Shown here piece after piece: positions 16,614 through 24,646 of a stretch of 64,000 nucleotides of DNA (position 1 is the first letter of the stretch; each line of letters begins with the position of its first letter). The notes below the pieces were generated by a model that saw only the letters and a list, made by a program, of their open reading frames with translations, searched no databases and was not told where the DNA came from. A program made the translations under genes and the position numbers. Source of the stretch: Rhizobium sp. R711 (lineage in GTDB: Bacteria; Pseudomonadota; Alphaproteobacteria; Rhizobiales; Rhizobiaceae). The DNA lies in assembly GCF_002211365.1 (NCBI RefSeq), contig NZ_LOKZ01000002.1:62001-126000 (forward strand), given 5' to 3'.

Positions 16614-18010
16614 GTCTGGGCAATCTCCTCGCTGCTAAGCGACATGCTGACTGTGGTGCCTTGCGCGGACGATTGGAGATGGAAGGTGCCGCCAAGGCTT
16701 TCGATCCGCTCTCTCAGGCCGGCAAGGCCGAGGCTGGTAGGCCCGACCTCGTCGGGATCAAAACCGGAACCGCCGTCAGAGACCTCTATACTGATGCGAT
16801 CACCTTCCATGCGCTGCGCCACACGTTGTTTTATCCCACCGCCGTGGCGATAACCGTTGTTCAACCCTTCCTGCACGAAGCGATATATGCAGATCTTGGC
16901 GGACGGCGAGAGGTGCTCGGGCGCGTCTCCAATCGACAGATCAACGCGCGATCCGGTCCTCTGTTCATGCGAACGCACGCTGCGCTCCAGTATTTCCGGC
17001 AGGCTTGCGGCCTCGATCTGGGGCAACACCAGCCCGTTGCAGATCGTCCTGATCTCATGCATGGCCTCGTCGAGGCTTGCCTTGATGGCTGCAATTTCGC
17101 GCTCGCGCAGCGATGCTGGTGTGGCCGGATCGACCAGCTTATCGCTGTCGAGGCGCAAGGAGGCAAACGCGACGAGTTGCGCCGGTCCGTCATGAAGGTC
17201 AGCGCCAATGCGGCGAAGATGGCTCTCGTTGAGCGCGGTAGCACGCCGTGACGCGCGTTGGACGCGTGCGCGCAATGCCTGGTTCTGCGACAATAGAGCA
17301 GAAAGATCGTCAATGCGGCGCTTCAGGGCTTTCCGCTGCTCTTCGATCGTCCTGCTACCTCTCAAGACGATGGCCGATAGAACGATGAAGAAGGCGAGCG
17401 TGAAGGCCGCAACAGCCATCCAGCTATGCAAGCGCGCCTGATTGAGACTGCGCTGGAAATCGTTGGCGACCTCGTAGAATTCGGAGACGGCGACGACCTG
17501 TCCAGACCATGGCTGCAGGACGGGATTGTAAATCTCAAGCAGAGGCTTGTCGCTCGCCCGCTCGGTCTGATCCTCCGGGTCTTCCAGGCGGTTGAATTGC
17601 GCGACCATCTTGCCAGAGAAAGCCGTCTTCAGGTCATTGCTGAGCTCGAAGCGCTTTCCTTGCATGTCTTTGTCGTTGGAATAAAGAACGGTGCCGTCCG
17701 CACGCCAGAGCCTGAACGACATCAGGCGGTTTCCAAGCGCCCCCTGCCCCAATGTCTCGTCGAGTGCGCGAGAGACAGTGTCGTCCAGTTCCTGGCCCGC
17801 CAGCATGTCGGGCAAAAGCGGTGCAATCACGCTGTCGACATAGAGAGCTGTTGCTGCGGCGGAGTTACGGGTTACTGCGTCCTCGATCAGACTGCTGACA
17901 AACGCGCCGACCAATGCCATGGCCACGAGCGACACGACGCCTCCAGTGAGCAGGAACTGCTTGGCAAGGGATTTTGAATTCCAGCGCTTTATGAGTTCAC
18001 GGGGCCGCAC
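16610..18010 (-). CDS. Sensor histidine kinase, HisKA_3 type
   Basis: The 466-residue membrane sensor has a first membrane helix (FLLTGGVVSLVAMALVGAFV, residues 19-38) and a periplasmic domain of about 150 residues with LFRADG-like LWRADGTVLYSND. A second membrane helix (AAFTLAFFIVLSAIVLRG, about 201-218), a coiled-coil linker, the phospho-accepting His273 in GADLHDGPAQ, and a C-terminal ATPase domain with GLNNGYRHGGG, DGGSGFD and GLAGLRERIES follow. This is the NarX/DegS class. The periplasmic domain resembles double-CACHE/PAS folds only in general pattern, so the signal is unknown. It is divergent from the downstream glycine-rich gene at 18344 across a 333-base gap. Confidence 0.92.
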   Translation of the reverse strand: MRPRELIKRWNSKSLAKQFLLTGGVVSLVAMALVGAFVSSLIEDAVTRNSAAATALYVDSVIAPLLPDMLAGQELDDTVSRALDETLGQGALGNRLMSFRLWRADGTVLYSNDKDMQGKRFELSNDLKTAFSGKMVAQFNRLEDPEDQTERASDKPLLEIYNPVLQPWSGQVVAVSEFYEVANDFQRSLNQARLHSWMAVAAFTLAFFIVLSAIVLRGSRTIEEQRKALKRRIDDLSALLSQNQALRARVQRASRRATALNESHLRRIGADLHDGPAQLVAFASLRLDSDKLVDPATPASLREREIAAIKASLDEAMHEIRTICNGLVLPQIEAASLPEILERSVRSHEQRTGSRVDLSIGDAPEHLSPSAKICIYRFVQEGLNNGYRHGGGIKQRVAQRMEGDRISIEVSDGGSGFDPDEVGPTSLGLAGLRERIESLGGTFHLQSSAQGTTVSMSLSSEEIAQT

Positions 18011-18343
18011 GAGATATCTCGGATCGGCCGCCCAGGGGCGGCTCTTCAGTTCATTGAAATTGCAGAATTACCGTCTTCATCTGAGGGGTCAAACAATATC
18101 GCGTCACAGCAATCGATTTTCGGACTTTTGGTCTGTGACGGTCAGACCTAGGTCCTAGCTGGCAAAGCAATGGTCTGATGCCCGTAGAACTGGCAAAGGA
18201 CGCAGGCTAACGTTTCTGTGATTTGGAACGCGGGCTGACCGCGCCAGACCGGAAGGCTCGCTTCGCGCCCGCCCCGCTCGCGGTGATGCTTTCCGGTCCA
18301 CGAACGACTGAAAACGCACACGGCATCAAGCCGGGAGGTTGAT
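18011..18343. other. Divergent regulatory region between the histidine kinase and a glycine-rich gene
   Basis: These 333 bases hold the promoters of both flanking genes. The supported element is the palindrome GACCTAGGTC with its CTA extension at 18145-18157. The roughly 190 bases between it and the ATG at 18344 form a long GC-rich leader containing several short inverted repeats, but I see no open frame with protein-like features. Confidence 0.5.
18145..18157 (+). promoter_or_regulatory. Shared motif GACCTAGGTCCTA upstream of the second glycine-rich gene
   Basis: A perfect 10-bp palindrome GACCTAGGTC is extended by CTA. It matches the site at 15245-15257 at 12 of 13 positions. Both sites precede genes for KGGNG-type secreted proteins that flank the two-component genes. 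Confidence 0.6.
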
Positions 18344-19081
18344 ATGAGCATTTCCACTATTTTAGGACGCGGCGTCATTGCATTGACAATTGCAGTCGCC
18401 CCACTGGGTGGCGCCGTCATGGGCCTGTCTGAGATTGCCCTTGCAAAGGGAGGCAACGGCAATTCCGGGGGCGGCAACGGAAACGGGAATGGGAATGGAG
18501 GCGGCAATGGCAGCGGCGGGAGCCATGCCGGCGGCAATTCCAGCCACGGAAAATCGGGTACTGCTGGTACCCATGGAAAGAGCAAGGATAGCGACAGCAG
18601 CGATCGCCCGACATTGAAGTCCTTGTTCACCCACGAGAAGAAATCGCCAGCAGCGACAAAGAGCAGGGTCGCGACAAAAAGCGCGAATTCCTCGAAGTCC
18701 GATTTCGCCGGAATGAATTCGCTGAACAGAAACTACCACGCCTACATGAATTCCAGCGATCCGCGGATGGCGGCGGTTTCGGCCTATGTGATGGCCTATG
18801 CCGAGTTCGAGGCAGAAAACGGGCCGGATGCCATTCCCACCGACCCGGCACTTGGCGATGACGCGCTGCGCGACGCACTTTCGAGCTTCACCAAGGACGG
18901 CGTTGTGACAGATCAAGCTCTTGCGCGGGCCAAGGACATCCTGGGTGTCGGCCCAGCCGTTGGCAAGATTGATCAGATCCGAGATACATTGCCCGCGCAA
19001 GACCCGGTGTCTGATCCTGACGCCACTGCACCGGTAGAAGACGAAACGCAACCAACGACCGTGATCGTCGTGCAGCCCTGA
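18344..19081 (+). CDS. Glycine-rich secreted protein with charged C-terminal domain
   Basis: The 245-residue product starts at an ATG preceded by CCGGGAGGTTG. A signal peptide (GVIALTIAVAPLGGAVMGL) probably ends at ALA, so the mature protein begins KGGNGN, as in the other glycine-rich protein of this cassette. Gly/Asn/Ser repeats extend to about residue 65. A Lys/Ser-rich linker with DSDSSDRPTLKSLFTHEKK and a helical domain containing MNSLNRNYHAYMNSSDPRMA and MAYAEFEAENGPDA follow. The last part has an acidic Asp/Pro-rich tail. It is divergent from the kinase gene and probably under its response regulator. The role may be in the cell surface or extracellular matrix. No homologous family name is known to me. 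Confidence 0.8.
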   Translation: MSISTILGRGVIALTIAVAPLGGAVMGLSEIALAKGGNGNSGGGNGNGNGNGGGNGSGGSHAGGNSSHGKSGTAGTHGKSKDSDSSDRPTLKSLFTHEKKSPAATKSRVATKSANSSKSDFAGMNSLNRNYHAYMNSSDPRMAAVSAYVMAYAEFEAENGPDAIPTDPALGDDALRDALSSFTKDGVVTDQALARAKDILGVGPAVGKIDQIRDTLPAQDPVSDPDATAPVEDETQPTTVIVVQP

Positions 19082-19179
19082 GGCTGTGGCCTGTGAGCCA
19101 TATTATGGCCAATTGAGGAGCCTGCGGGCGCGGCCGCGCCTCCACCTGTCTGGCTCTTCTAAATTCCGCAATTGCCCTG

Positions 19180-19213
19180 CGCTTCTCAGCAATACGCTGA
19201 GGAGCGTTTTTTC
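19180..19213 (+). terminator. Rho-independent terminator after the glycine-rich gene
   Basis: A stem CGCTTCTCAGC / GCTGAGGAGCG (one G-T wobble, 5-base loop) is followed by six T residues and C. It insulates the repABC operon from transcription entering from the left. Confidence 0.85.
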
Positions 19214-19282
19214 TGCGCGCCGTTCACAGGCAGGGCAGCTCCAGGGGTCGGCGAAGGGTTTGCCGAATCTCTCGAATCGAGT

Positions 19283-19296
19283 TAGTTGTGCAACTA
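19283..19296. repeat. Inverted repeat TAGTTG-TG-CAACTA upstream of repA
   Basis: A perfect 6-2-6 inverted repeat sits about 105 bases before the repA start. It does not fit the RepB parS consensus, so it is more likely an operator of the rep promoter (RepA or RepA-RepB autoregulation) or part of a transcript structure. Function is inferred from position only. Confidence 0.4.
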
Positions 19297-19401
19297 CGCA
19301 AAAAGGGCGAATTATCGCTTGAAGGCGAAACAATAACCGCACAAACCTTTCGTTAACAACATCGGCGCTTGAGCCATTGAAACGAACTGAGGAAAGAACC
19401 C

Positions 19402-20580
19402 GTGAATCGGCACTTAAGCAGCCTCGAGTTCATGCAGAGCTTTTCCACCAAATTGGAACTCGCTTTGCAAAATCTCTCGATGGCCCAGTATCCACCCGAT
19501 GCGCGCCGCGAAATGCGCAAATTCTCCTCGTCGGAAGTCGCAGCGCTCTTGGATGTCTCGGAAGCTTATATCCGGCAGATCGTTCTTAAGGACAAGGGTC
19601 CGTCGCCCGAGACCACGTCAAACGGCCGGCGCATGTATACGCTGGAGCAGATCCTCGAGCTTCGCCTGATGCTGGCCGAAAAGGGTCGCAAGAAATGGAT
19701 GAACCCGCGCCGCGTCGAGGGGGAGGAATGCCAGGTCGTTGCGGTCACCAACTTCAAGGGCGGCTCCAGCAAGACATCGACGACCATCCATCTCGGGCAC
19801 TACCTGGCGCTCAAGGGCTACCGGGTGCTGGCGGTTGATCTCGATCCGCAGGCATCACTTACCAGTTTGCACGGCACGCTTCCTGATTTCGATCCCCGGG
19901 AAGACGAGACGCTCTATGCCGCCATCCGCTTCTCGGATCCAAGGCCGACGAAGTCACTCGTTCACAAAACGCACATTGCCGGCTTCGACGTGATCTGCGC
20001 GGGGCTGGACCTGACGGAGTTTGAAACCGCGGTCGCTCTCGAGATGCGCAAGAACGGGGGTACGAGCTTCCTGCTACGGGTCTCCCAGGCGCTTGAGCAG
20101 GTTGCCGACGACTACGATATCATCCTCATGGATTCAGCCCCGTCGCTAAACTTCCTGACACTTTCGTCGCTTACTGCTGCCACCGGTGTCGTCATACCGG
20201 TTCCCGCCCACATGCTCGACGTCGATTCGACCGGGAAATTCCTCGAGCTTGCCTCGTCGTACATGCAGATCTTGAGCGAGATGGGGACCGCGGCGCAGTG
20301 GGATTTTGCAAAGTTCCTGGTGACAAAGTTCGAGGCCAACGATCACCCGCAAGCCAACATGACTGCGTTGATGCGACAGGTTTTCGGCGAGGACCTGTTG
20401 CTGAACATGGTCGCCAAATCAACCGCGGTTGCCGACGCCCTGACGTGGAAGCAGAGCCTTTATGAGGTGCAGCGCTCGCGTTTCTCAGCGCCGAAGACCT
20501 ACGACCGTGCGATGGAATCGATCAACGCGGCGAATGCCGAGATCGAGAAACTGCTCTGGGCAGCATGGGGGCGCGAATGA
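19402..20580 (+). CDS. repA: RepA, ParA-type plasmid partitioning ATPase
   Basis: The 392-residue protein starts at a GTG preceded by GAGGAAAG. The N-terminal third holds an HTH-like segment (FSSSEVAALLDVSEAYIRQI). The deviant Walker A KGGSSKTSTTIHLGHYLA is near residue 120, DLDPQASLT follows, and the Walker B region contains IILMDSAPSLNFLTL. RepA of repABC replicons segregates plasmid copies as a ParA ATPase and represses the operon together with RepB. The stop overlaps the repB start (ATGA at 20577-20580). Length and motifs are typical of rhizobial megaplasmid RepA. Confidence 0.96.
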   Translation: MNRHLSSLEFMQSFSTKLELALQNLSMAQYPPDARREMRKFSSSEVAALLDVSEAYIRQIVLKDKGPSPETTSNGRRMYTLEQILELRLMLAEKGRKKWMNPRRVEGEECQVVAVTNFKGGSSKTSTTIHLGHYLALKGYRVLAVDLDPQASLTSLHGTLPDFDPREDETLYAAIRFSDPRPTKSLVHKTHIAGFDVICAGLDLTEFETAVALEMRKNGGTSFLLRVSQALEQVADDYDIILMDSAPSLNFLTLSSLTAATGVVIPVPAHMLDVDSTGKFLELASSYMQILSEMGTAAQWDFAKFLVTKFEANDHPQANMTALMRQVFGEDLLLNMVAKSTAVADALTWKQSLYEVQRSRFSAPKTYDRAMESINAANAEIEKLLWAAWGRE

Positions 20581-21575
20581 GCCGCAAGGATTCTCGTGGC
20601 ATGTTTGCCAACGTGCTTGGCCAGCTTGAACAACCGGCCGCCCAACCTCTCGCCAAGCCGACCACGTCTCCGCATCTTCTCAAGGTCGCCGCAGGCGTCA
20701 GGCAGATACAGGAAAAAGGTGCCGTTCTCGACAGGCTCCTCAAGGACGGCGACCATATCGTCGAGGTAGATCCCGACGACGTCGCGCCGTCCTCGATCCC
20801 CGATCGTTTCGACGGCGCCTATGACGATGCTGCCATCGAGGAGATTGCGACGTCGATCCGCGAACGCGGTCAGATCGTTCCCGGCCTGATCAGACCACAC
20901 AAAGGGGATGAAGCACCCTACCAGATCGTGTTCGGTCGGCGACGGTTGGCGGCAGTCAAGACGCTTGGGCTGAAGTTCCGCGCCATTGTGCGGGAGCTCA
21001 GCGACGAAGAGGCAATTGTCTTTCAGGGCGAAGAGAACGCCAATCGCAATGATCTGTCATTCATCGAGAAGTGTGCATTCGCCTTGTCGCAAGAACAGGC
21101 GGGGTATCGGCGTGACGTGATCTGCGCATCGCTTTCGACAGGAAAGTCGCACGTGTCGGAGATGCTCCGGATCGCAACCGCGATCCCGCGAGATGTGCTG
21201 CTTGCGATCGGCTCGTCGCCAGAGATCGGCCGCCGTCGATGGATCGAGTTTGCCGAGGCCTTTACCAGGCGCGAAGACGGTGCAGCGCGCGTCCAGCATG
21301 CGCTTGGCAAGGATGACGCAGCTGCCGGCAAAGATCGTTTTGCTTTCGCTCTGGGCGCGCTGAAAGCCGACGCAGCTCCGGTGGCTGCGCCCGCTGCCGT
21401 GACGGAGATCCGAGCAAACGGTTTTCTTCTGGCGACCGTCAGCTACGCCAAGAGCGGCCCGAAGATCAGCTTTACGAAGGCCGTTCCAGCAAGTTTCGTC
21501 GATTTTTTGAATGATCGCATGGAGGCGCTTCACAGCGAATTCGTGCAATCGGCACAACACAATAGCAAAGGATAG
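20577..21575 (+). CDS. repB: RepB, ParB-type centromere-binding protein
   Basis: The 336-residue protein is translationally coupled to repA. It has the ParB box region (ERGQIVPGLIRPHKGDEAPY, then VFGRRRLAAVKTLG near residues 100-130), FQGEENANRNDLSFIEKCAFA and an HTH-like stretch (RRDVICASLSTGKSHVSEML). RepB binds parS centromere sites, and two matches to the repABC parS consensus lie at 55.9 and 56.2 kb in this window. The C-terminus should dimerise. It works with RepA in segregation and autoregulation. The following interval to repC contains the antisense RNA. Confidence 0.95.
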   Translation: MSRKDSRGMFANVLGQLEQPAAQPLAKPTTSPHLLKVAAGVRQIQEKGAVLDRLLKDGDHIVEVDPDDVAPSSIPDRFDGAYDDAAIEEIATSIRERGQIVPGLIRPHKGDEAPYQIVFGRRRLAAVKTLGLKFRAIVRELSDEEAIVFQGEENANRNDLSFIEKCAFALSQEQAGYRRDVICASLSTGKSHVSEMLRIATAIPRDVLLAIGSSPEIGRRRWIEFAEAFTRREDGAARVQHALGKDDAAAGKDRFAFALGALKADAAPVAAPAAVTEIRANGFLLATVSYAKSGPKISFTKAVPASFVDFLNDRMEALHSEFVQSAQHNSKG

Positions 21576-21582
21576 CGCCGCA

Positions 21583-21642
21583 AAAGAAAAAAGCTCCCGA
21601 ACGTTGCCGTCGCGGAAGCCCTTCTCATAGGTTAGCAGCTAG
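21583..21642 (-). ncRNA. repABC counter-transcribed RNA (incompatibility RNA)
   Basis: In repABC replicons a small antisense RNA between repB and repC limits RepC synthesis. On the minus strand there is TTGACA (21671-21666), a 17-base spacer and GATTCT (21648-21643), placing the RNA start near 21640-21636. It ends in a hairpin (GCTTCCGCGACG / CGTTCGGGAGC) followed by TTTTTTC at 21595-21583. The predicted length of about 50-60 bases agrees with known ctRNAs. The -10 match is weak, so the exact start is uncertain. Confidence 0.8.
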
Positions 21643-21726
21643 AGAATCGCATTTCCGGGAATCCCTGTCAAGAGTTGGCACCGATCTGGTGGGTGGAATT
21701 CTTTTGCCTTCGACAAGGTGAAGGTG

Positions 21727-23016
21727 ATGGAACCAGGAAATGTGACGACGCCCTTCGGGCAGCGTTCGATGACGCTTGGCATGCTCGCCAGCCAGAAGGC
21801 TGCGAGCCAGCTTCAAGCTGATCAATCGGTCGACAAGTGGAAAATCTACAGGTCGTTATGTACGGCCAAGCCATTGCTTGGCGTGACGGATCGCGCTCTT
21901 GCGGTCCTGAATGCACTGCTGAGCTTTCATCCACAAAATGTCCTGTCGGAAGAGAGCGGTCTTGTCGTCTTTCCGTCAAACGCACAACTTTCGCTACGCT
22001 CACATGGCATGGCCGAGCAGACCATCCGCCGGCATCTGGCTGTGCTGGTCGAAACCGGACTGATCATTCGCAAGGATAGCCCAAACGGTAAACGCTACGC
22101 TCGCAGGGCGAGCGGCGGCGAGATCGGAGAAGCATTCGGCTTCTCGCTGGCGCCGCTGATCGTGCGCGCCGAGGAAATCGAGCATCTGGCAGCCGAGGTG
22201 GCGGCTGAACGGCTTCATCTGCAGCGGCTGCGTGAGCAGTTTACACTTTGCCGTCGGGATGTTTCCAAGCTGATTGAAACGGCGATGGAGGAAGATCTGG
22301 CGGGGGATTGGGAAACGGCATTCGGCTATTTCAGGGAACTGGTCGAGGCCCTACCGCGCACACCAACCGCGAAGCAGGTTGCACTTGCACTCGAAGAAAT
22401 GCAAACGCTACGCGATGACATCACCAACCGATTGGAAACACTGATAAAAGCAGAAAAATCAAGCGGCAATCCCGCTCAAAATGGGCGTCACATACAGAAT
22501 TCAAACCCCGACTCTATTTCTGATCTTGAACCAGCTTTAGAAACAAAGCAGGGGGCAAACTCGGCATTCCGAAATGAACCTTACACCGCTGCGTCTCAGC
22601 AAAAGCACAAACGTGACGACCAAACGCCGGGCGGGGCCAGAAGCAATACGACGGATAGTAGCCCGAGCCTGAAGTCGTTCCCGCTCGGTCTCGTGCTGCA
22701 GGCCTGCCCTGACATGGTGAACTACGGGCCTGGCGGTTCGATTGCGACTTGGCGAGACATGATGGCTGCGGCAGTCGTTGTTCGCGGGATGCTGGGGGTC
22801 AGCCCTGCGGCTTACGAAGAGGCAGCGATTATCATGGGAGCGGAGAACGCGGCAACAGTGATGGCATGCATCCTTGAGCGTGGCGGCCACATCAACTCGG
22901 CTGGCGGCTATCTCAGAGATCTGACGCGTCGCGCGGAAAAAGGCGAATTCTCCGTCGGGCCGATGTTGATGTCGTTGGTGCGTGCGCGAGGCGGCGTAAC
23001 AAGGCGGGCGGGATAG
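21727..23016 (+). CDS. repC: RepC, replication initiator
   Basis: RepC is essential for replication of repABC plasmids. The frame opens at GTG 21718, but ATG 21727 follows an AAGGTGAAGGTG site and gives the family-typical N-terminus (VTTPFGQRSMTLGML). The winged-helix DNA-binding region includes VVFPSNAQLSLRSHGMAEQT and RHLAVLVETGLIIRKDSPNG near residues 75-120. A C-terminal domain has SIATWRDMMAAAVVVRGMLGVS and GGYLRDLTRRAEKGEF. A distinctly A/T-rich stretch within the gene, about 22435-22610, is the expected place of the origin. RepC level should be limited by the antisense RNA just upstream. Confidence 0.95.
   Translation: MEPGNVTTPFGQRSMTLGMLASQKAASQLQADQSVDKWKIYRSLCTAKPLLGVTDRALAVLNALLSFHPQNVLSEESGLVVFPSNAQLSLRSHGMAEQTIRRHLAVLVETGLIIRKDSPNGKRYARRASGGEIGEAFGFSLAPLIVRAEEIEHLAAEVAAERLHLQRLREQFTLCRRDVSKLIETAMEEDLAGDWETAFGYFRELVEALPRTPTAKQVALALEEMQTLRDDITNRLETLIKAEKSSGNPAQNGRHIQNSNPDSISDLEPALETKQGANSAFRNEPYTAASQQKHKRDDQTPGGARSNTTDSSPSLKSFPLGLVLQACPDMVNYGPGGSIATWRDMMAAAVVVRGMLGVSPAAYEEAAIIMGAENAATVMACILERGGHINSAGGYLRDLTRRAEKGEFSVGPMLMSLVRARGGVTRRAG
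22435..22610. other. A/T-rich segment in repC, candidate replication origin
   Basis: Within the GC-rich repC gene this segment is conspicuously A/T-rich (for example ACACTGATAAAAGCAGAAAA and TTAGAAACAAAG) and encodes a low-complexity Ser/Asn/Lys linker. In studied repABC replicons the origin lies inside repC in such a region. The boundaries here are approximate. Confidence 0.6.
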
Positions 23017-23333
23017 AGGTAAAACGACAACAGCCGGTGCGTCCGATCGGTAAGAGCATGTGACGGGAGGTACGTGGTTTGCCGCTCGGACATCTGATCA
23101 AACAACGGAAACAGAGTAGGACAACCGGCCACCAGGCGCAAAGCCCGATCGGGCAGCTGCTGATCTTCTAAGCTGGCTCAGGTGGTAGCGGTGATGAAGG
23201 CAAGGATGCTCCGTCTGTCGTCAGAGCAGTCACCGGGTCGGTTCTGCGACCGAACGGCACAGGGCTTATACATATATTGATTATCTTATGCGGGCTAGGT
23301 CAGCCGCGTCGACGAAAACGTTTGGAGATCATG
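23017..23333. other. Intergenic region between repC and the flavohaemoglobin gene
   Basis: The 317 bases contain no convincing open frame. Next to the flavohaemoglobin gene, 23265-23289 is an A/T-rich block (TTATACATATATTGATTATC) likely to hold its promoter and possibly an NsrR or FNR/NnrR-type site, though no perfect consensus is present. No parS consensus palindrome is seen here. Confidence 0.4.
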
Positions 23334-24545
23334 ATGACGCATGGACTGACCGATACCACGAAGGCGATCGTTCGCGCGACCGTGCCCGCACTCGCAAAGC
23401 ACGGCACCGACATTACGAGCGCGATGTACAAGCGGCTGTTTGAAAATGCCGAGGTGCGCGGGTTGTTCAACCAGTCGAACCAGGGTGAAGGCGGACGTCA
23501 AACGAAGGCGCTCGCCCAGGCAATCCTCGCTTACGCCGAAAACATTGACAATCTGACCGCACTCTCCTCAGCCGTAGAGCGGATTGCACAAAAGCATGTC
23601 GGACTGCACATCCGGGCAGATCACTATCCGCACGTTGCAAGTGCGCTTTTGGGCGCGATCAAGGACGTCCTCGGTGTCGCAGCGACGGATGAAATTGTCA
23701 GTGCCTGGGGTGAGGCCTTCTGGTTTCTCGCCGATATCCTGATTGGGCGCGAGAAAGAGATCTACGACGATCTTCAATCAAGCGAGGGTGGCTGGAATGG
23801 TTGGCGGCGGTTTGCGGTCATATCGAAGCGACAAGAAAGCGACATCATCACGTCGTTCGTGCTTAGACCGGTCGATGGTCGGGCAGTGGTTCGCCATCGG
23901 CCCGGGCAGTATCTGACGTTCCGGTTTGACATTCCCGGACTGCAGCCGCAGCACCGAAATTACAGCATCTCGTCGGCTCCCGACGGTGAGACATATCGCA
24001 TCTCGGTCAAGCGCGAGACGCATGGGCTGGTATCGCAGTTCCTCCACGATCAGATTGAAGTGGGTGCCGTGATCGAGGTCGCGCCGCCGACGGGAGACTT
24101 CCACCTGCCGGCCGGCCAGGATAGGCCCGTCGTGTTGCTCAGCGGAGGTGTCGGTCTAACGCCGATGGTCAGCATGCTGGAGACGATCGCAAACAGCAAA
24201 CGTGAGTTTCCGGTTCACTATATCCACGGTGCCGAGAACGGGCGGGTTCATGCGATGGGATCGCACGTGCGCGATATCGCCAAAGATCGCGCCTCTTTCA
24301 GAACGTCAATTTTCTACGGCAGCCCACAAGAGCAGGATGAAAAGGGCGTCCACTTCGACCACGATGGCTTCATCACGGTTGACTGGCTCGCCAAAAACAC
24401 GCCCATCGCAGAAGCCGATTTCTATCTTTGCGGCCCAAGACCGTTCCTGGCCACGCTTGTCAGAGGTCTGGCAAGAGTTGGGGTGCCGCAGGACAGGATC
24501 CATTATGAGTTCTTCGGCCCCGCCGACGAACTCGAAGCTGCCTAG
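23334..24545 (+). CDS. hmp: Flavohaemoglobin, nitric oxide dioxygenase
   Basis: The product of about 403 residues has an N-terminal globin domain: the distal part LFNQSNQGEGGRQTKALAQA, then the proximal heme-ligand His in KHVGLHIRADHYP. A FAD domain follows with the flavin-binding RNYSISSAP motif, then an NAD domain with VVLLSGGVGLTPMVSMLE and YLCGPRPFLATL. Flavohaemoglobin oxidises NO to nitrate with NAD(P)H and oxygen. ATGs at 23331 and 23334 are both possible; GGAG spacing favours 23334. An NsrR-like NO sensor is encoded 101 bases downstream on the same strand, which suggests NO-responsive control. Confidence 0.95.
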   Translation: MTHGLTDTTKAIVRATVPALAKHGTDITSAMYKRLFENAEVRGLFNQSNQGEGGRQTKALAQAILAYAENIDNLTALSSAVERIAQKHVGLHIRADHYPHVASALLGAIKDVLGVAATDEIVSAWGEAFWFLADILIGREKEIYDDLQSSEGGWNGWRRFAVISKRQESDIITSFVLRPVDGRAVVRHRPGQYLTFRFDIPGLQPQHRNYSISSAPDGETYRISVKRETHGLVSQFLHDQIEVGAVIEVAPPTGDFHLPAGQDRPVVLLSGGVGLTPMVSMLETIANSKREFPVHYIHGAENGRVHAMGSHVRDIAKDRASFRTSIFYGSPQEQDEKGVHFDHDGFITVDWLAKNTPIAEADFYLCGPRPFLATLVRGLARVGVPQDRIHYEFFGPADELEAA

Positions 24546-24556
24546 CTATTCGAAGC

Positions 24557-24585
24557 GGCAAAGCGGTCAAGATGGCCGCTTTGCC
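24557..24585 (+). terminator. Hairpin after the flavohaemoglobin gene
   Basis: A perfect 10-bp stem GGCAAAGCGG / CCGCTTTGCC with a 9-base loop begins 11 bases after the hmp stop. No T-run follows, so it may be a weak terminator or mRNA end stabiliser. Confidence 0.55.
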
Positions 24586-24609
24586 AATTGATGCATCGTT
24601 TGAATATCT

Positions 24610-24625
24610 CTATGTCGGTACATAG
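24610..24625. promoter_or_regulatory. Inverted repeat CTATGT-N4-ACATAG upstream of the NsrR-like gene
   Basis: A 6-4-6 perfect inverted repeat in an A/T-rich segment ends 21 bases before the ATG at 24647. It could be an autoregulatory operator of the Rrf2-family regulator. It is not a textbook NsrR site. Confidence 0.4.
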
Positions 24626-24646
24626 ATTTTCGTGAGGGATCTGCAA

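Larger units (their letters stand above)
19082..19401. other. Intergenic region between the glycine-rich gene and repA
   Basis: This 320-base gap contains the terminator at 19180-19213 and, closer to repA, an inverted repeat at 19283-19296. The rest should hold the repABC promoter. The region from about 19280 to 19400 is richer in A/T than its surroundings. No open frame here is convincing. Confidence 0.5.

Noticed and set aside
23250..23265. GTTCTGCGACCGAAC downstream of repC, considered as a parS site
   Set aside because: It is 15 bases and does not meet the fixed positions or symmetry of the consensus, unlike the two sites near 56 kb.
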